Assembly (NCBI RefSeq): GCF_004209755.1
Contig: NZ_CP035913.1
Coordinates: forward strand, 3,596,001 to 3,660,000
Direction: 5' to 3'
Source: Pseudoduganella lutea
GTDB taxonomy: Bacteria; Pseudomonadota; Gammaproteobacteria; Burkholderiales; Burkholderiaceae_D
Length of the DNA stretch: 64,000 nucleotides
Shown one piece after another: positions 55,762 through 64,000 of this stretch; position 1 is the stretch's first letter; every line of letters starts with the position of its first letter. Under the pieces are notes generated by a model. It had not been told where the DNA came from and did no database searches. It was given only the letters and a program-made list of their open reading frames with translations. Position numbers and translations under genes: made by a program.

Positions 55762-55799
55762 CACACGGTCGCGTTGGCGCGCGATCGTGTGTATTTTTT
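55762..55799 (+). terminator. Intrinsic terminator after the small membrane protein gene
   Basis: CACACGGTCGCG and CGCGATCGTGTG form a 12-bp stem (one G-T pair) with a 6-nt loop, followed by TATTTTTT, 10 nt after the stop. Confidence 0.88.
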
Positions 55800-55802
55800 G
55801 CT

Positions 55803-55857
55803 TTGACTTTCAGCACTGTCCCGCTTACTATTTTCACAAAAATTGGTAGCGGTACCA
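55803..55857 (+). promoter_or_regulatory. Promoter and LacI-type operator of the glucuronide/glucarate operon
   Basis: TTGACT (55803-55808) and TACTAT (55826-55831) are 17 nt apart, a good sigma70 promoter. TGGTAGCGGTACCA (55844-55857) is a near-perfect palindrome with a central CG, the hallmark of LacI/GalR-family operators. It lies just after the predicted start site, where a repressor would block transcription. The likely repressor is encoded at the end of the same operon (61300). Confidence 0.78.
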
Positions 55858-55907
55858 GCAGCGCGTTCCGTGCCAAAAAAGCGTAAAAATACAATAACGG
55901 AGACAAG

Positions 55908-57734
55908 ATGCTGAACCGCTTTTCCGCTGAAGCCATGGCTGTGGCCGCGCTGGCATGGCATTGCGCGGCGCTCGCCGACCCCGCGCTGCAAAATATCCAG
56001 GGACGCACGCACCAGAACCTCGACGGCCGCTGGCACTACATCGTCGACCCGTATGAAACGGGCTATTACGATTACCGCCGCAAGCCCTACGACCAATCCG
56101 ACAAAGGGACCGGCGGTTATTACGACGACCGCCAGCCGAAGGACAAGGGCGACGTGGTCGAATACAGCTTCGACGGTTCGCCCACGCTGGCCATTCCCGG
56201 CGACTGGAATTCGCAGGATGCCAAGCTGGAATTCTACGAAGGCACCGTCTGGATGCGGCAGAAATTCAATGCCGCGCCGAAGGACGGCAAGCGCTATGTC
56301 CTCTACTTCGGCGCCGTCAACTATGAGGCGCACGTCTACCTGAACGGGAAAAAGCTGGGCAGCCACAAGGGCGGTTTCACGCCGTTCCAGTTCGAAGTGA
56401 CCGGCAAGCTGGCCGCCGGGTCGAACACCGTGGTCGTCAAGGCCGACAACAAGCGCCACCAGGACGCGATCCCGACGGTCTCCACCGACTGGTGGAACTA
56501 CGGCGGTATCACGCGCGACGTGCTGCTGGCCGAAGTGCCCGCCACCTATATCGCCGACTACAAGGTGCAGCTGGCGAAAGGCGATGCGCGCCGCATCGAG
56601 GGCTACGTGCAGCTCGATGGCACGCAAAAGGACCAGGAAATCACCGTCGCGATTCCCGAGGCGAACCTGTCGACAAAGGTGCGCACCGATGCGAACGGTC
56701 GCGCCGCCATCCGCATCCCGGTCAGCAAATTGAAGTACTGGTCGCCGGAAGACCCCAAGCTGTACGGCGTGACGATCGCCGCCGGCAGCGACAAGGTCAG
56801 CGACCGCATCGGCTTCCGCACCATCGAAACCAGAGGCAAGGACATCCTCCTGAATGGCAAATCCACGTTCTGGCGCGGCGTCTCGATCCACGATGAAAAC
56901 CCGCTGATCCCGGGGCGCCTGCGCGGTGCCGGCGACATGCGCATGCTGCTGCAGTGGGCCAAGGACATGAACTGCAACTACGTGCGGCTGGCGCATTACC
57001 CGCACAGCGAGGAAATGATACGGCTGGCGGACGAGATGGGGCTGATGGTCTGGGCCGAAGTGCCGGTCTACTGGACGATCTCGTGGGAAAACCCGGCAAC
57101 CCTGCAGAACGCGCAGGCGCAGCTGACGGACCTGATTGTGCGCGACAAGAACCGCGCCAGCGTCGTCGTCTGGTCGATCGGGAACGAGACGCCCGTCAGC
57201 CCACCGCGCAACGCCTTCATGTTCAAGCTGGCCGACACGGTGCGCGCGCTGGACGACACGCGCCTCGTTGGCGCCGCGCTGGAAGTGCACCGCAACGGCA
57301 AGGAAGTCACGGTGGAAGATCCGCTGGCCGAAAAACTCGATCTCGCCAGCTTCAACGAATATGCCGGCTGGTACTGGGCCAGCAACAAGGACATGCTGGA
57401 CTTCCACTTCAATATCCCGTACGACAAACCGGTGATGATCACCGAGTTCGGCGCTGATGCGCTGGGCGGCTTCCATGGCGATGCCGACACGCGCTGGACC
57501 GAGGAATACCAGGACCAGCTCTACAAGAACCAGTTCAGGATGCTCGAAGCGATTCCCGGGCTGCGCGGCATCACGCCGTGGGTGCTGGTGGACTTCCGCT
57601 CGCCGCGCCGACCACACCCGTATTACCAGGATTTCTGGAACCGCAAGGGCCTGATCTCGCAAAGCGGCAAACGCAAGCAGGCGTTCCACACGCTGAAGGC
57701 GTACTACGACAAGAAGCAGCAACAATACAAATAA
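55908..57734 (+). CDS. GH2 beta-glucuronidase-type glycosidase
   Basis: 608-residue glycoside hydrolase family 2 enzyme with a probable signal peptide (ending HCAALAD). The N-terminal sugar-binding domain has FYEGTVWMRQKF and GGFTPFQFEV, followed by an Ig-like domain and the TIM barrel. Acid/base Glu427 is in VVWSIGNETP; nucleophile Glu513 is in MITEFGADALGG. Asn578-x-Lys580 in FWNRKGLI corresponds to the NxK motif that recognises the glucuronate carboxylate, supporting glucuronidase specificity. It is first in an operon with a GH3 enzyme and glucarate dehydratase. GGAG precedes the ATG. Confidence 0.88.
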   Translation: MLNRFSAEAMAVAALAWHCAALADPALQNIQGRTHQNLDGRWHYIVDPYETGYYDYRRKPYDQSDKGTGGYYDDRQPKDKGDVVEYSFDGSPTLAIPGDWNSQDAKLEFYEGTVWMRQKFNAAPKDGKRYVLYFGAVNYEAHVYLNGKKLGSHKGGFTPFQFEVTGKLAAGSNTVVVKADNKRHQDAIPTVSTDWWNYGGITRDVLLAEVPATYIADYKVQLAKGDARRIEGYVQLDGTQKDQEITVAIPEANLSTKVRTDANGRAAIRIPVSKLKYWSPEDPKLYGVTIAAGSDKVSDRIGFRTIETRGKDILLNGKSTFWRGVSIHDENPLIPGRLRGAGDMRMLLQWAKDMNCNYVRLAHYPHSEEMIRLADEMGLMVWAEVPVYWTISWENPATLQNAQAQLTDLIVRDKNRASVVVWSIGNETPVSPPRNAFMFKLADTVRALDDTRLVGAALEVHRNGKEVTVEDPLAEKLDLASFNEYAGWYWASNKDMLDFHFNIPYDKPVMITEFGADALGGFHGDADTRWTEEYQDQLYKNQFRMLEAIPGLRGITPWVLVDFRSPRRPHPYYQDFWNRKGLISQSGKRKQAFHTLKAYYDKKQQQYK

Positions 57735-57746
57735 GGAGACACGTCG

Positions 57747-59963
57747 ATGACGTTACGACCCATCGCGCTGGCCGCATCGCTGATCGCGCTGCCGGCATTC
57801 GCACTCGCCCAGGATGCGATCGACCGCAAGGTCGATGCCCTGCTCAAGCAGATGACCCTGCAGGAGAAGGTGGGCCAGTTGCACCAGCTGGCCGGCGCCG
57901 AGGCGACCGGGCCGCAGGCGGCCAAGCGCGCCAGCCAGATGTCGGAAATCAAGGCCGGCAACGTGGGCTCGGTGCTCAACATCAAGGGCGCGAAGGAAAC
58001 GCGCGAAGCCCAGGCGCTGGCGCTGCAGTCGCGGCTGAAGATTCCGCTGCTGTTCGGGCTGGACGTGATCCATGGCTACAAGACCGTGTTCCCGGTGCCG
58101 ATCGGCGAAGCCGCATCGTGGGACCTCGAAGCGATCGAGCAATCGGCGCAGGTGGCCGCGCGCGAAGCCGCATCGGCCGGCATCCACTGGACGTTCGCGC
58201 CGATGGTCGACATCGGCCGCGATCCGCGCTGGGGCAGGGTGATGGAGGGCGCCGGCGAGGACACGTATCTCGGCTCGAAGATCGCCGCCGCCCGCGTGCG
58301 CGGTTTCCAGGGTGCGAAGCTGGGCGCCACCGACCGCGTGATGGCCACCGCCAAGCACTTCGCGGCCTACGGCGCCGCCGTCGCCGGGCGTGACTACAAC
58401 GCGGTGGACATGAGCCTGCAGCAGCTGCATGAGGTGTACCTGCCGCCGTTCAAGGCATCGGTCGATGCGGGCGTCGCCACGTTCATGAATTCGTTCAACA
58501 CGCTGAACGGCGTACCGGCCACCGGCAGCGCCTTCCTGCAGCGCGACATCTTGAAGGGCGCGTGGAAATACAAGGGCTTCGTCGTTTCCGACTGGGCGTC
58601 GGTCAAGGAAATGGTCGTGCATGGCTACGCGAAGGACCTGTCCGACGCGGCCGTGAAGGCGATCAATGCCGGCAGCGACATGGATATGGAAGGGGAGGCG
58701 TTCATCGCCCACCTGGCGCAGGCCGTCAAGGATGGCAAGGTGCCGCAAAAGAACGTCGATGACGCCGTGCGCCGCATCCTGCGCAAGAAATTCGAGATGG
58801 GGCTGTTCGACGATCCGTATCGCTTCTCCGATGCGCAGCGCGAGCAGGCGGTGCTGGCCGATCCGCAGCACCGCGCCATCGCGCGCGACGTGGCCCGAAA
58901 ATCGCTGGTGCTGCTGAAGAACAACCGCAATATCCTGCCGCTGGCGAAAAACGCGAAGAGCATCGCCGTCATCGGCCCGCTGGCCGATTCGCGCCGCGAT
59001 ATGGAAGGCGGCTGGGTGGTGTCCGACGTACGCGGCGAAGTGGTCAGCATCGTCGACGGCATCCGCAATCATGCGCAGGGCGCGCAGATCAGCCATGCGG
59101 CGGCCTGCACGCCGGGCTGCGCCACTGCCGACGGATTCGATGCGGCCATTGCCGCCGCCAGCAAGGCCGACGTGATCGTGCTGGCCATCGGCGAAACGTG
59201 GGACATGAGCGGCGAAGCGAAGTCGCGCACCGATATCGGCCTGCCGGGCCGGCAAACGGAACTGTGCCAGCGCCTGAAGGCCACGGGCAAGCCCGTCGTC
59301 GCCGTGCTGTTCGCCGGCCGGCCGATGATCTTCAACGAAATCGCCGACAACGCCGATGCCATCCTGTACGCATGGTTCCCCGGCTCCGAAGGCGGCAACG
59401 CGGTGGCCGACGTGCTGTTCGGCGACTACAACCCGTCGGGCAAGCTGCCGGCCACGTTCCCCCGCAACCTGGGCCAGATCCCGATCTCGTACGCGCAATA
59501 CAACACGGGCCGCCCCGTCACGGACGAGAAGGACATTGTCTACCGCTCGGCCTACATCGATTCGCCGAACACGCCGCGCTATGCGTTCGGCCACGGCAAG
59601 AGCTATACGACATTCGGCTATTCGGGCGTGCAGCTGGACCGCACGATCCTGCGGCCGGGGCAATCGGCCACGCTGTCGTTCGACCTGGAAAACAAGGGCA
59701 AGGTCGCCGGCACCGAAATCGCGCAGTTGTACATCCGCGATATGGTCGCATCGGTCGTCCGCCCCGTGAAGGAACTGAAAGGTTTTACGAAAGTCCACCT
59801 GCAGCCGGGCGAGCGCCGCCGCGTCACCTTCACGATCGACCGCGACACGCTGGCGTTCTTCAACAGCGACCTGAAATGGGGCGCCGAGCCGGGCGAATTC
59901 AAGCTGATGGTCGGCAGCGCCTCCGACGACATCCGAGCGGAAACCACCCTGCATCTGCAATGA
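57747..59963 (+). CDS. GH3 beta-glucosidase-type glycosidase (BglX-like)
   Basis: 738-residue exported enzyme (signal peptide ending FALAQD) of glycoside hydrolase family 3, probably periplasmic. The TIM-barrel domain has [20 protein letters not shown] and KHFAAYGA. The nucleophile Asp282 is in [10 protein letters not shown], with an (alpha/beta)6 sandwich after about 380 that supplies the acid/base Glu ([14 protein letters not shown] region), and a C-terminal fibronectin III-like domain. It would remove beta-linked glucose or xylose from oligosaccharides. It lies 12 nt after the GH2 gene; its stop overlaps an alternative start of gudD. Confidence 0.93.
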   Translation: MTLRPIALAASLIALPAFALAQDAIDRKVDALLKQMTLQEKVGQLHQLAGAEATGPQAAKRASQMSEIKAGNVGSVLNIKGAKETREAQALALQSRLKIPLLFGLDVIHGYKTVFPVPIGEAASWDLEAIEQSAQVAAREAASAGIHWTFAPMVDIGRDPRWGRVMEGAGEDTYLGSKIAAARVRGFQGAKLGATDRVMATAKHFAAYGAAVAGRDYNAVDMSLQQLHEVYLPPFKASVDAGVATFMNSFNTLNGVPATGSAFLQRDILKGAWKYKGFVVSDWASVKEMVVHGYAKDLSDAAVKAINAGSDMDMEGEAFIAHLAQAVKDGKVPQKNVDDAVRRILRKKFEMGLFDDPYRFSDAQREQAVLADPQHRAIARDVARKSLVLLKNNRNILPLAKNAKSIAVIGPLADSRRDMEGGWVVSDVRGEVVSIVDGIRNHAQGAQISHAAACTPGCATADGFDAAIAAASKADVIVLAIGETWDMSGEAKSRTDIGLPGRQTELCQRLKATGKPVVAVLFAGRPMIFNEIADNADAILYAWFPGSEGGNAVADVLFGDYNPSGKLPATFPRNLGQIPISYAQYNTGRPVTDEKDIVYRSAYIDSPNTPRYAFGHGKSYTTFGYSGVQLDRTILRPGQSATLSFDLENKGKVAGTEIAQLYIRDMVASVVRPVKELKGFTKVHLQPGERRRVTFTIDRDTLAFFNSDLKWGAEPGEFKLMVGSASDDIRAETTLHLQ

Positions 59964-59971
59964 AAGAGAAC

Positions 59972-61300
59972 ATGAGCGATACCCCAGTCATCACCTCCGT
60001 CCGCGTCGTTCCTGTGGCGGGGCGCGACAGCATGCTGCTGAACCTCTCCGGCGCCCACGCGCCATTCTTCACCCGCAACCTGCTGATCCTCACGGACAGC
60101 TCGGGGCGGCAGGGCGTGGGCGAAGTGCCGGGCGGCGAAGCGATCCGCAAGACGCTGCAGGATGCGGAAGGCCTGATCGCCGGCCGCGCGATCGGCGACT
60201 ACAACGCCGTGCTGAACTCGGCCCGCACCGCGTTCGCCAACCGCGATGCGGGCGGGCGCGGCGTGCAGACATTCGACCTGCGCGTGGCGATCCACGCGGT
60301 GACGGCAATCGAATGCGCGATGCTCGATTTGCTGGGCCAGTTCCTTGGCGTGCCCGTGGCAGCGCTGCTGGGCGAAGGCCAGCAGCGCGACCAGGTACCG
60401 ATCCTCGGTTACCTGTTCTACATCGGCGACAAAGGCAAAACCGACCTGCCGTATGCCAGCGAACCGGATGCGCCGGATGCATGGAGCCGGCTGCGCCACG
60501 AGGAAGCCTTGAGCCCGGAAGCGGTGGTCGCGCTGGCCGAAGCGGCCTATGAGCGCTACGGCTTCCGCGACTTCAAGCTGAAGGGCGGCGTGCTGCGCGG
60601 CGAAGAGGAGATCGAGGCGGTGACGGCGCTGGCCGAGCGCTTCCCCGAAGCGCGCATCACGCTGGACCCGAATGGCGGCTGGCTGCTGGACGATGCGATC
60701 CGCCTGTGCCGCGACAAGGGCGACGTGCTGGCCTACGCGGAAGACCCGTGCGGCCCGGAAAACGGCTACTCGGGCCGCGAGGTGATGGCCGAGTTCCGCC
60801 GTGCCACCGGCCTGCCGACGGCCACGAACATGATCGCCACGGACTGGCGCGAGATGAGCCATGCCATCGCGCTCCAATCGGTGACGATCCCGCTGGCCGA
60901 CCCGCACTTCTGGACGATGCAGGGTTCCGTGCGCGTGGCCCAGTTGTGCCAGGCGTTCGGCCTCACGTGGGGATCGCACTCGAACAACCACTTCGACGTG
61001 TCGCTGGCGATGTTCACGCACGTCGCTGCGGCGGCACCGGGCAACATCACCGCGATCGACACGCACTGGATCTGGCAGGATGGCCAGCGCCTCACGAAAC
61101 AGCCGCTGCAAATCGTCGGCGGCCTCGTCGACGTGCCGAAGAAGCCCGGCCTGGGCGTGGAGCTGGACATGGATGAAGTGGATGCCGCGCACCAGCGCTA
61201 CCTGGGCATGGGCCTGGGCGCGCGCAACGACGCGGCCGCGATGCAGTTCCTGATCCCCGGCTGGCAGTTCGACAGCAAACGCCCGTGCCTGGTGCGCTGA
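59972..61300 (+). CDS. gudD: Glucarate dehydratase (enolase superfamily)
   Basis: 442-residue cytoplasmic enzyme converting D-glucarate (and L-idarate) to 5-keto-4-deoxyglucarate. Enolase-superfamily residues are all present: KxK Lys202/Lys204 in FKLKGGVL, metal ligands Asp232/Asn234 in LDPNGGW and Glu in AEDPCGPE, Asn in TATNMIATD, and His336 in [11 protein letters not shown]. The ATG at 59972 is preferred; an earlier ATG at 59960 overlaps the GH3 stop (ATGA). The lacI-type gene follows with a TGATG overlap. With GH2 upstream it suggests a route glucuronide to glucuronate to glucarate. Confidence 0.93.
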   Translation: MSDTPVITSVRVVPVAGRDSMLLNLSGAHAPFFTRNLLILTDSSGRQGVGEVPGGEAIRKTLQDAEGLIAGRAIGDYNAVLNSARTAFANRDAGGRGVQTFDLRVAIHAVTAIECAMLDLLGQFLGVPVAALLGEGQQRDQVPILGYLFYIGDKGKTDLPYASEPDAPDAWSRLRHEEALSPEAVVALAEAAYERYGFRDFKLKGGVLRGEEEIEAVTALAERFPEARITLDPNGGWLLDDAIRLCRDKGDVLAYAEDPCGPENGYSGREVMAEFRRATGLPTATNMIATDWREMSHAIALQSVTIPLADPHFWTMQGSVRVAQLCQAFGLTWGSHSNNHFDVSLAMFTHVAAAAPGNITAIDTHWIWQDGQRLTKQPLQIVGGLVDVPKKPGLGVELDMDEVDAAHQRYLGMGLGARNDAAAMQFLIPGWQFDSKRPCLVR

Positions 61301-62340
61301 TGGCGGACGACAACGCCGATAACGCGGCCGGCAAGCGCCGGCGCCGCAAGGGCCTGGGGCTCACGCTGCGCGACGTGGCGCGCCTGGCCAACGTTGCGCC
61401 GATCACCGCATCGCGCGCGCTGAACACACCCGATGCGGTGTCCGACGAAATCCTGCAACGCGTGAAGGATGCCGTCGAACGCACCGGCTACGTGCCGAAC
61501 CTGCTGGCCGGCGGCCTCGCATCGCGCCGCTCCCGGCTGGTGGCCGCCGTGGTGCCGACGATTACCGGTTCCGTGTTCCTGGAAACGGTGCAGGCATTGA
61601 CGGAAACGCTGGCCGCCAACGGCTACCAGATGATGCTGGGCCAGTCCGGCTACTACGGCTCGCGCGAGGATGCGCTGCTGGAAACGATCATCGGCCGCCG
61701 CCCGGATGGCGTGATCCTCACCGGCATCATGCACTCCACGCTGGCCCGGCGCCGCCTGATCGCCAGCGGCATTCCCGTCGTGGAGACATGGGACCTGACG
61801 CCCACGCCGGTCGACATGCTGGTCGGCTTCTCGCACGACAAGGTGGGCACGGCGGTCGCGCAATTCCTGCATGCGCGCGGCCGGCGCCGCATGGCCTGCA
61901 TCAGCGCCGACGACGAACGCGCCATCCGGCGCAACAACGCCTTCGCCAACGCCGCCCAGGCGCTGGGCGCGAACGTGGTGCCGACCCACATGGTGCCCGC
62001 GCCGAGTTCCGTCGCCAGCGGCCGCGAAGGCCTGCGGGCGCTGCTCGCGAAAGATCCGTCGCTCGACGCGATCTTCTGCAGCTCCGACATGGTGGCACTC
62101 GGCGTGCTGACGGAAGCGCAGGCGCAGGGCATCAGGGTGCCCGAGCAATTGGCCATCATCGGCCTGGGCGACCTGGCCATGTCGCGCGAACTGCACCCCG
62201 CGCTCACGTCCGTGCGCGTCGACGGCACGCTGATCGGCCATACGGCCGCGCAGTACATCATGCAGCGGGCCGACGGGCTGACGGTGGCCGAACCGGTGTG
62301 CGACGTGGGGTTTACGATCGTGGAGCGGGCGACGACGTGA
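61300..62340 (+). CDS. LacI-family transcriptional repressor (GntR/GudR-like)
   Basis: 346-residue regulator with the LacI helix-turn-helix TLRDVARLANVAPITASRALNTPDAVS (about 22-48) and hinge region (LLAGGLASRRSRLVAAVVPT). The periplasmic-binding-protein-like sensor resembles GntR-type gluconate repressors (DGVILTGIMHS; FCSSDMVALGVL). Its ATG overlaps the gudD stop. It is the last gene of the operon and probably binds the operator at 55844, forming a feedback loop, with a sugar acid as the likely inducer. Confidence 0.92.
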   Translation: MADDNADNAAGKRRRRKGLGLTLRDVARLANVAPITASRALNTPDAVSDEILQRVKDAVERTGYVPNLLAGGLASRRSRLVAAVVPTITGSVFLETVQALTETLAANGYQMMLGQSGYYGSREDALLETIIGRRPDGVILTGIMHSTLARRRLIASGIPVVETWDLTPTPVDMLVGFSHDKVGTAVAQFLHARGRRRMACISADDERAIRRNNAFANAAQALGANVVPTHMVPAPSSVASGREGLRALLAKDPSLDAIFCSSDMVALGVLTEAQAQGIRVPEQLAIIGLGDLAMSRELHPALTSVRVDGTLIGHTAAQYIMQRADGLTVAEPVCDVGFTIVERATT

Positions 62341-62346
62341 TCAGGT

Positions 62347-62604
62347 TCAAGCCGGGGCGGTCAGCCGCTCCAGCTCCGCCAGCCACACCATCGCCTGCTC
62401 GCGGGTTTCGCCGCACATCTCGGCCGAAGGCTGCAAGCCGCCGCAAAACGCCGGCCGCTCCGGTTTGCCGAACACGCGGCAGCGGTTGTCGTCGTCGAGC
62501 TGCACGCAGCGCACGCCGGCCGGTTTGCCATTCGGCATGCCGGGAATCGGGCTGGTGATCGAAGGGGCGGTGCAGCAGGCACCGCAATGGTCGCGGCAGT
62601 TCAT
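62347..62604 (-). CDS. YkgJ-family zinc/iron-chelating protein
   Basis: 85-residue cysteine-rich cytoplasmic protein. It has the YkgJ pattern CRDHCGACC near the N-terminus, then [24 protein letters not shown] and SAEMC, eight cysteines in all. It is likely to bind zinc or an iron-sulfur cluster; the role is unknown. The start at 62604 ([11 protein letters not shown]) is chosen because the longer frame upstream lacks homology. It is convergent with the LacI gene, 6 nt apart. Confidence 0.82.
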   Translation of the reverse strand: MNCRDHCGACCTAPSITSPIPGMPNGKPAGVRCVQLDDDNRCRVFGKPERPAFCGGLQPSAEMCGETREQAMVWLAELERLTAPA

Positions 62605-62647
62605 GGGCGGGCAACAGTGCGGGGGAAAGCCGGCTATTGTACCCCGC

Positions 62648-63889
62648 TCAATGCCCGCCCAGCACCAGTGAGATGGCATACAGCAGCACGCCCACCACAC
62701 CGCCGACCAGCGTGCCGTTGATGCGGATGAACTGCAAATCACTGCCCACCTGTGTTTCCAGCTTTGCCGAGATCGTCTCCGCATCCCACTTGTCGATCAC
62801 CTTCCGCACCACGGCCACGATCAGGCTGCGCCGTTCAACAATCGCCTCGGTGGCGAAACTTTTCAGCCACTCGTTCAGTTTCGTCCTTACCGTGTCGTTC
62901 TTTTCAAGCGCCGTGCTGAAGATGCGCAGCGCGCCCTGCGTGCGCAGCAGCAGGCGCGATTCGGGCGATTCGCTGGCGGCCAGGAGCCGGCCACGGATGT
63001 CCGCCCACACGCCGGCCACATACTCTCGGAACAGCGGGTGCGTGATGCCCCGGGCCAGCAAGCCGCGCAGCCGGGCCTCGTACTCGGGCGATTCCTCCAG
63101 CTTTTCGATCAGCTCCATGATCGCCGTGTGGAAACGCTCGCGCCATGCGCCGTTTTCGTCGGCCATGTCGTCGAGAATGCTCTGGATGCCATCCATCAGC
63201 CGTTCATAGAATTTTTCATCGACCATCTTCGGCATCCATTTCGGGCTGTGGTCATGCACCTTTTGCCGGATGTAGCCGCGGTTTTCTTCCAGCGCGCTGC
63301 CCACGAGTCCCAGCACCTTCTGCAGCAGCCGGATGTGCTGGCCATTCGCCACCAGTACCGACAGCACTTGCCCCGTCAACGGCGCCAGCTTCACGTCCTT
63401 CATGCCCGACGCCAGCGTGCCGCCGAAAAAAGCGGCGGCATCGCGGTCTTCGATCATGTTCAGCACGGCGGGGATGGTGCCGACGATGCGTTCGGCCACG
63501 GCGCGGTTGTTGGCGTCGTCCGCCAGCCAGCGCGCGCCGATGCCGGCCAGGTCCACATCCTTCAGTTCATTACGCACCACGTCGGGGGTGATGAAGTTAT
63601 GTTCGAGGAATTCGGCGATGTTGGCGCCGATACGATCCTTGTTGCGGGGGATGATCGCCGTATGGGGGATCGGCAGGCCGAGCGGGTGGCGGAACAGGGC
63701 GGTGACGGCGAACCAGTCGGCCAGGCCGCCCACCATGGCCGCTTCGGCGAACGCGGCCACGAAGCCCAGCCACGGGTAATCCGGCTGCAGCAGCCTCGCG
63801 GCAACGAACACGGCGGCCATCGCGGCCAACAGGCTGGTGGCGATGCGGCGGATGCGGCGCAGCCGCACGAGCGGATCCCTGGACGGCAA
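62648..63889 (-). CDS. DUF445 membrane protein
   Basis: 413-residue protein of the DUF445 family (YjiN-like). An N-terminal membrane segment ([18 protein letters not shown]) is followed by [40 protein letters not shown], the family hallmark. A long helical region follows, then a C-terminal membrane helix ([15 protein letters not shown]). Function unknown; the family is envelope-associated. The start is TTG at 63889 with GGGAGA 8 nt upstream; no in-frame ATG precedes the conserved segment. Confidence 0.85.
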   Translation of the reverse strand: MPSRDPLVRLRRIRRIATSLLAAMAAVFVAARLLQPDYPWLGFVAAFAEAAMVGGLADWFAVTALFRHPLGLPIPHTAIIPRNKDRIGANIAEFLEHNFITPDVVRNELKDVDLAGIGARWLADDANNRAVAERIVGTIPAVLNMIEDRDAAAFFGGTLASGMKDVKLAPLTGQVLSVLVANGQHIRLLQKVLGLVGSALEENRGYIRQKVHDHSPKWMPKMVDEKFYERLMDGIQSILDDMADENGAWRERFHTAIMELIEKLEESPEYEARLRGLLARGITHPLFREYVAGVWADIRGRLLAASESPESRLLLRTQGALRIFSTALEKNDTVRTKLNEWLKSFATEAIVERRSLIVAVVRKVIDKWDAETISAKLETQVGSDLQFIRINGTLVGGVVGVLLYAISLVLGGH

Positions 63890-64000
63890 AGCGATTCTCC
63901 CGGTAAAGACTAGCCCGATGATACGTCGGTGGCGCCCGGCAATACCGTTCGGTACGTCACGATGCGGGCGGCTGGATTAGCATGAGGCACCCAGGCGAAA
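63890..64000. other. Upstream region of the DUF445 gene at the right edge
   Basis: 111 nt to the window edge. GGGAGA lies before the TTG start of the DUF445 gene. No convincing promoter or further gene is visible; an upstream gene may begin outside. Confidence 0.35.

Overview
The window is a high-GC, densely coded chromosomal segment of a Gram-negative betaproteobacterium. Gene order and protein character point to Oxalobacteraceae, Massilia or Pseudoduganella-like. The placement rests on the order amgK-murU | lptD-surA-pdxA-rsmA, on fur-bamE-dapB and leuS-lptE-holA-proA-hemJ, on TonB-dependent receptors of the TonB-Xanth-Caul style, and on many intergenic palindromes with a GTC(A/T)GAC core. 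This is inference from sequence reading; no database search was possible.

Layout. 1-7054: cell-envelope and housekeeping block (murU and amgK leftward; lptD, surA, pdxA, rsmA rightward). 7334-12430: a TonB-dependent receptor, two paralogous lipoproteins and a HAD hydrolase. 12485-17146: hrcA, fur, bamE, dapB, exbB, exbD and a barstar-like gene translationally coupled to exbD. 17267-22320, all leftward, looks inserted between exbD/barstar and leuS: two type I methionine aminopeptidases, a ParD-like antitoxin, a VOC protein, a degenerate S9 peptidase and a short AraC regulator. 22426-31326: leuS, lptE, holA, proA, a HemJ-like protein, an RlmL-like rRNA methyltransferase and a Bcr/CflA exporter. 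31525-38461: a signalling cluster of an HDOD-GAF-histidine kinase, a REC-PAS-GGDEF-EAL regulator, a 13-repeat Sel1 protein and a solitary flagellin. 38488-47927: an abhydrolase, a second TonB receptor, a degenerate TraB/GumN protein, tRNA-Gly(CCC), a small exported protein, a ZnuD-like receptor and a DUF2971 gene broken by an amber codon. 48057-55751: small unknowns, a membrane-anchored HIRAN protein, a histidine kinase, trmB, an EamA transporter divergent from an AraC regulator, recQ, a uppP remnant and a small membrane protein. 55803-62340: a glycoside/glucarate operon (GH2 beta-glucuronidase, GH3, glucarate dehydratase, LacI regulator) with a clear promoter and a LacI-type operator. 62347-63889: a YkgJ-type protein and a DUF445 membrane protein.

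How genes work together. LptD, LptE, SurA, BamE, AmgK and MurU all serve outer-membrane assembly or wall recycling. ExbB/ExbD could energise the three TonB receptors, although no tonB gene is visible. The HDOD kinase and the c-di-GMP regulator overlap by 4 nt and form a probable two-component pair. The GH2-GH3-gudD-lacI genes overlap or nearly abut and form a self-regulated catabolic operon.

The most unusual element is the map/parD region. A ParD-like antitoxin gene is coupled to a methionine aminopeptidase gene instead of a ParE toxin. A second aminopeptidase gene carries the first codons and upstream signals of the parD gene. Three related 24-bp palindromes overlap or lie beside the promoters. 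Other points of interest are an S9 peptidase lacking its catalytic Ser and His, a GumN protein lacking its motif histidines, and a large family of perfect palindromes next to stop codons.
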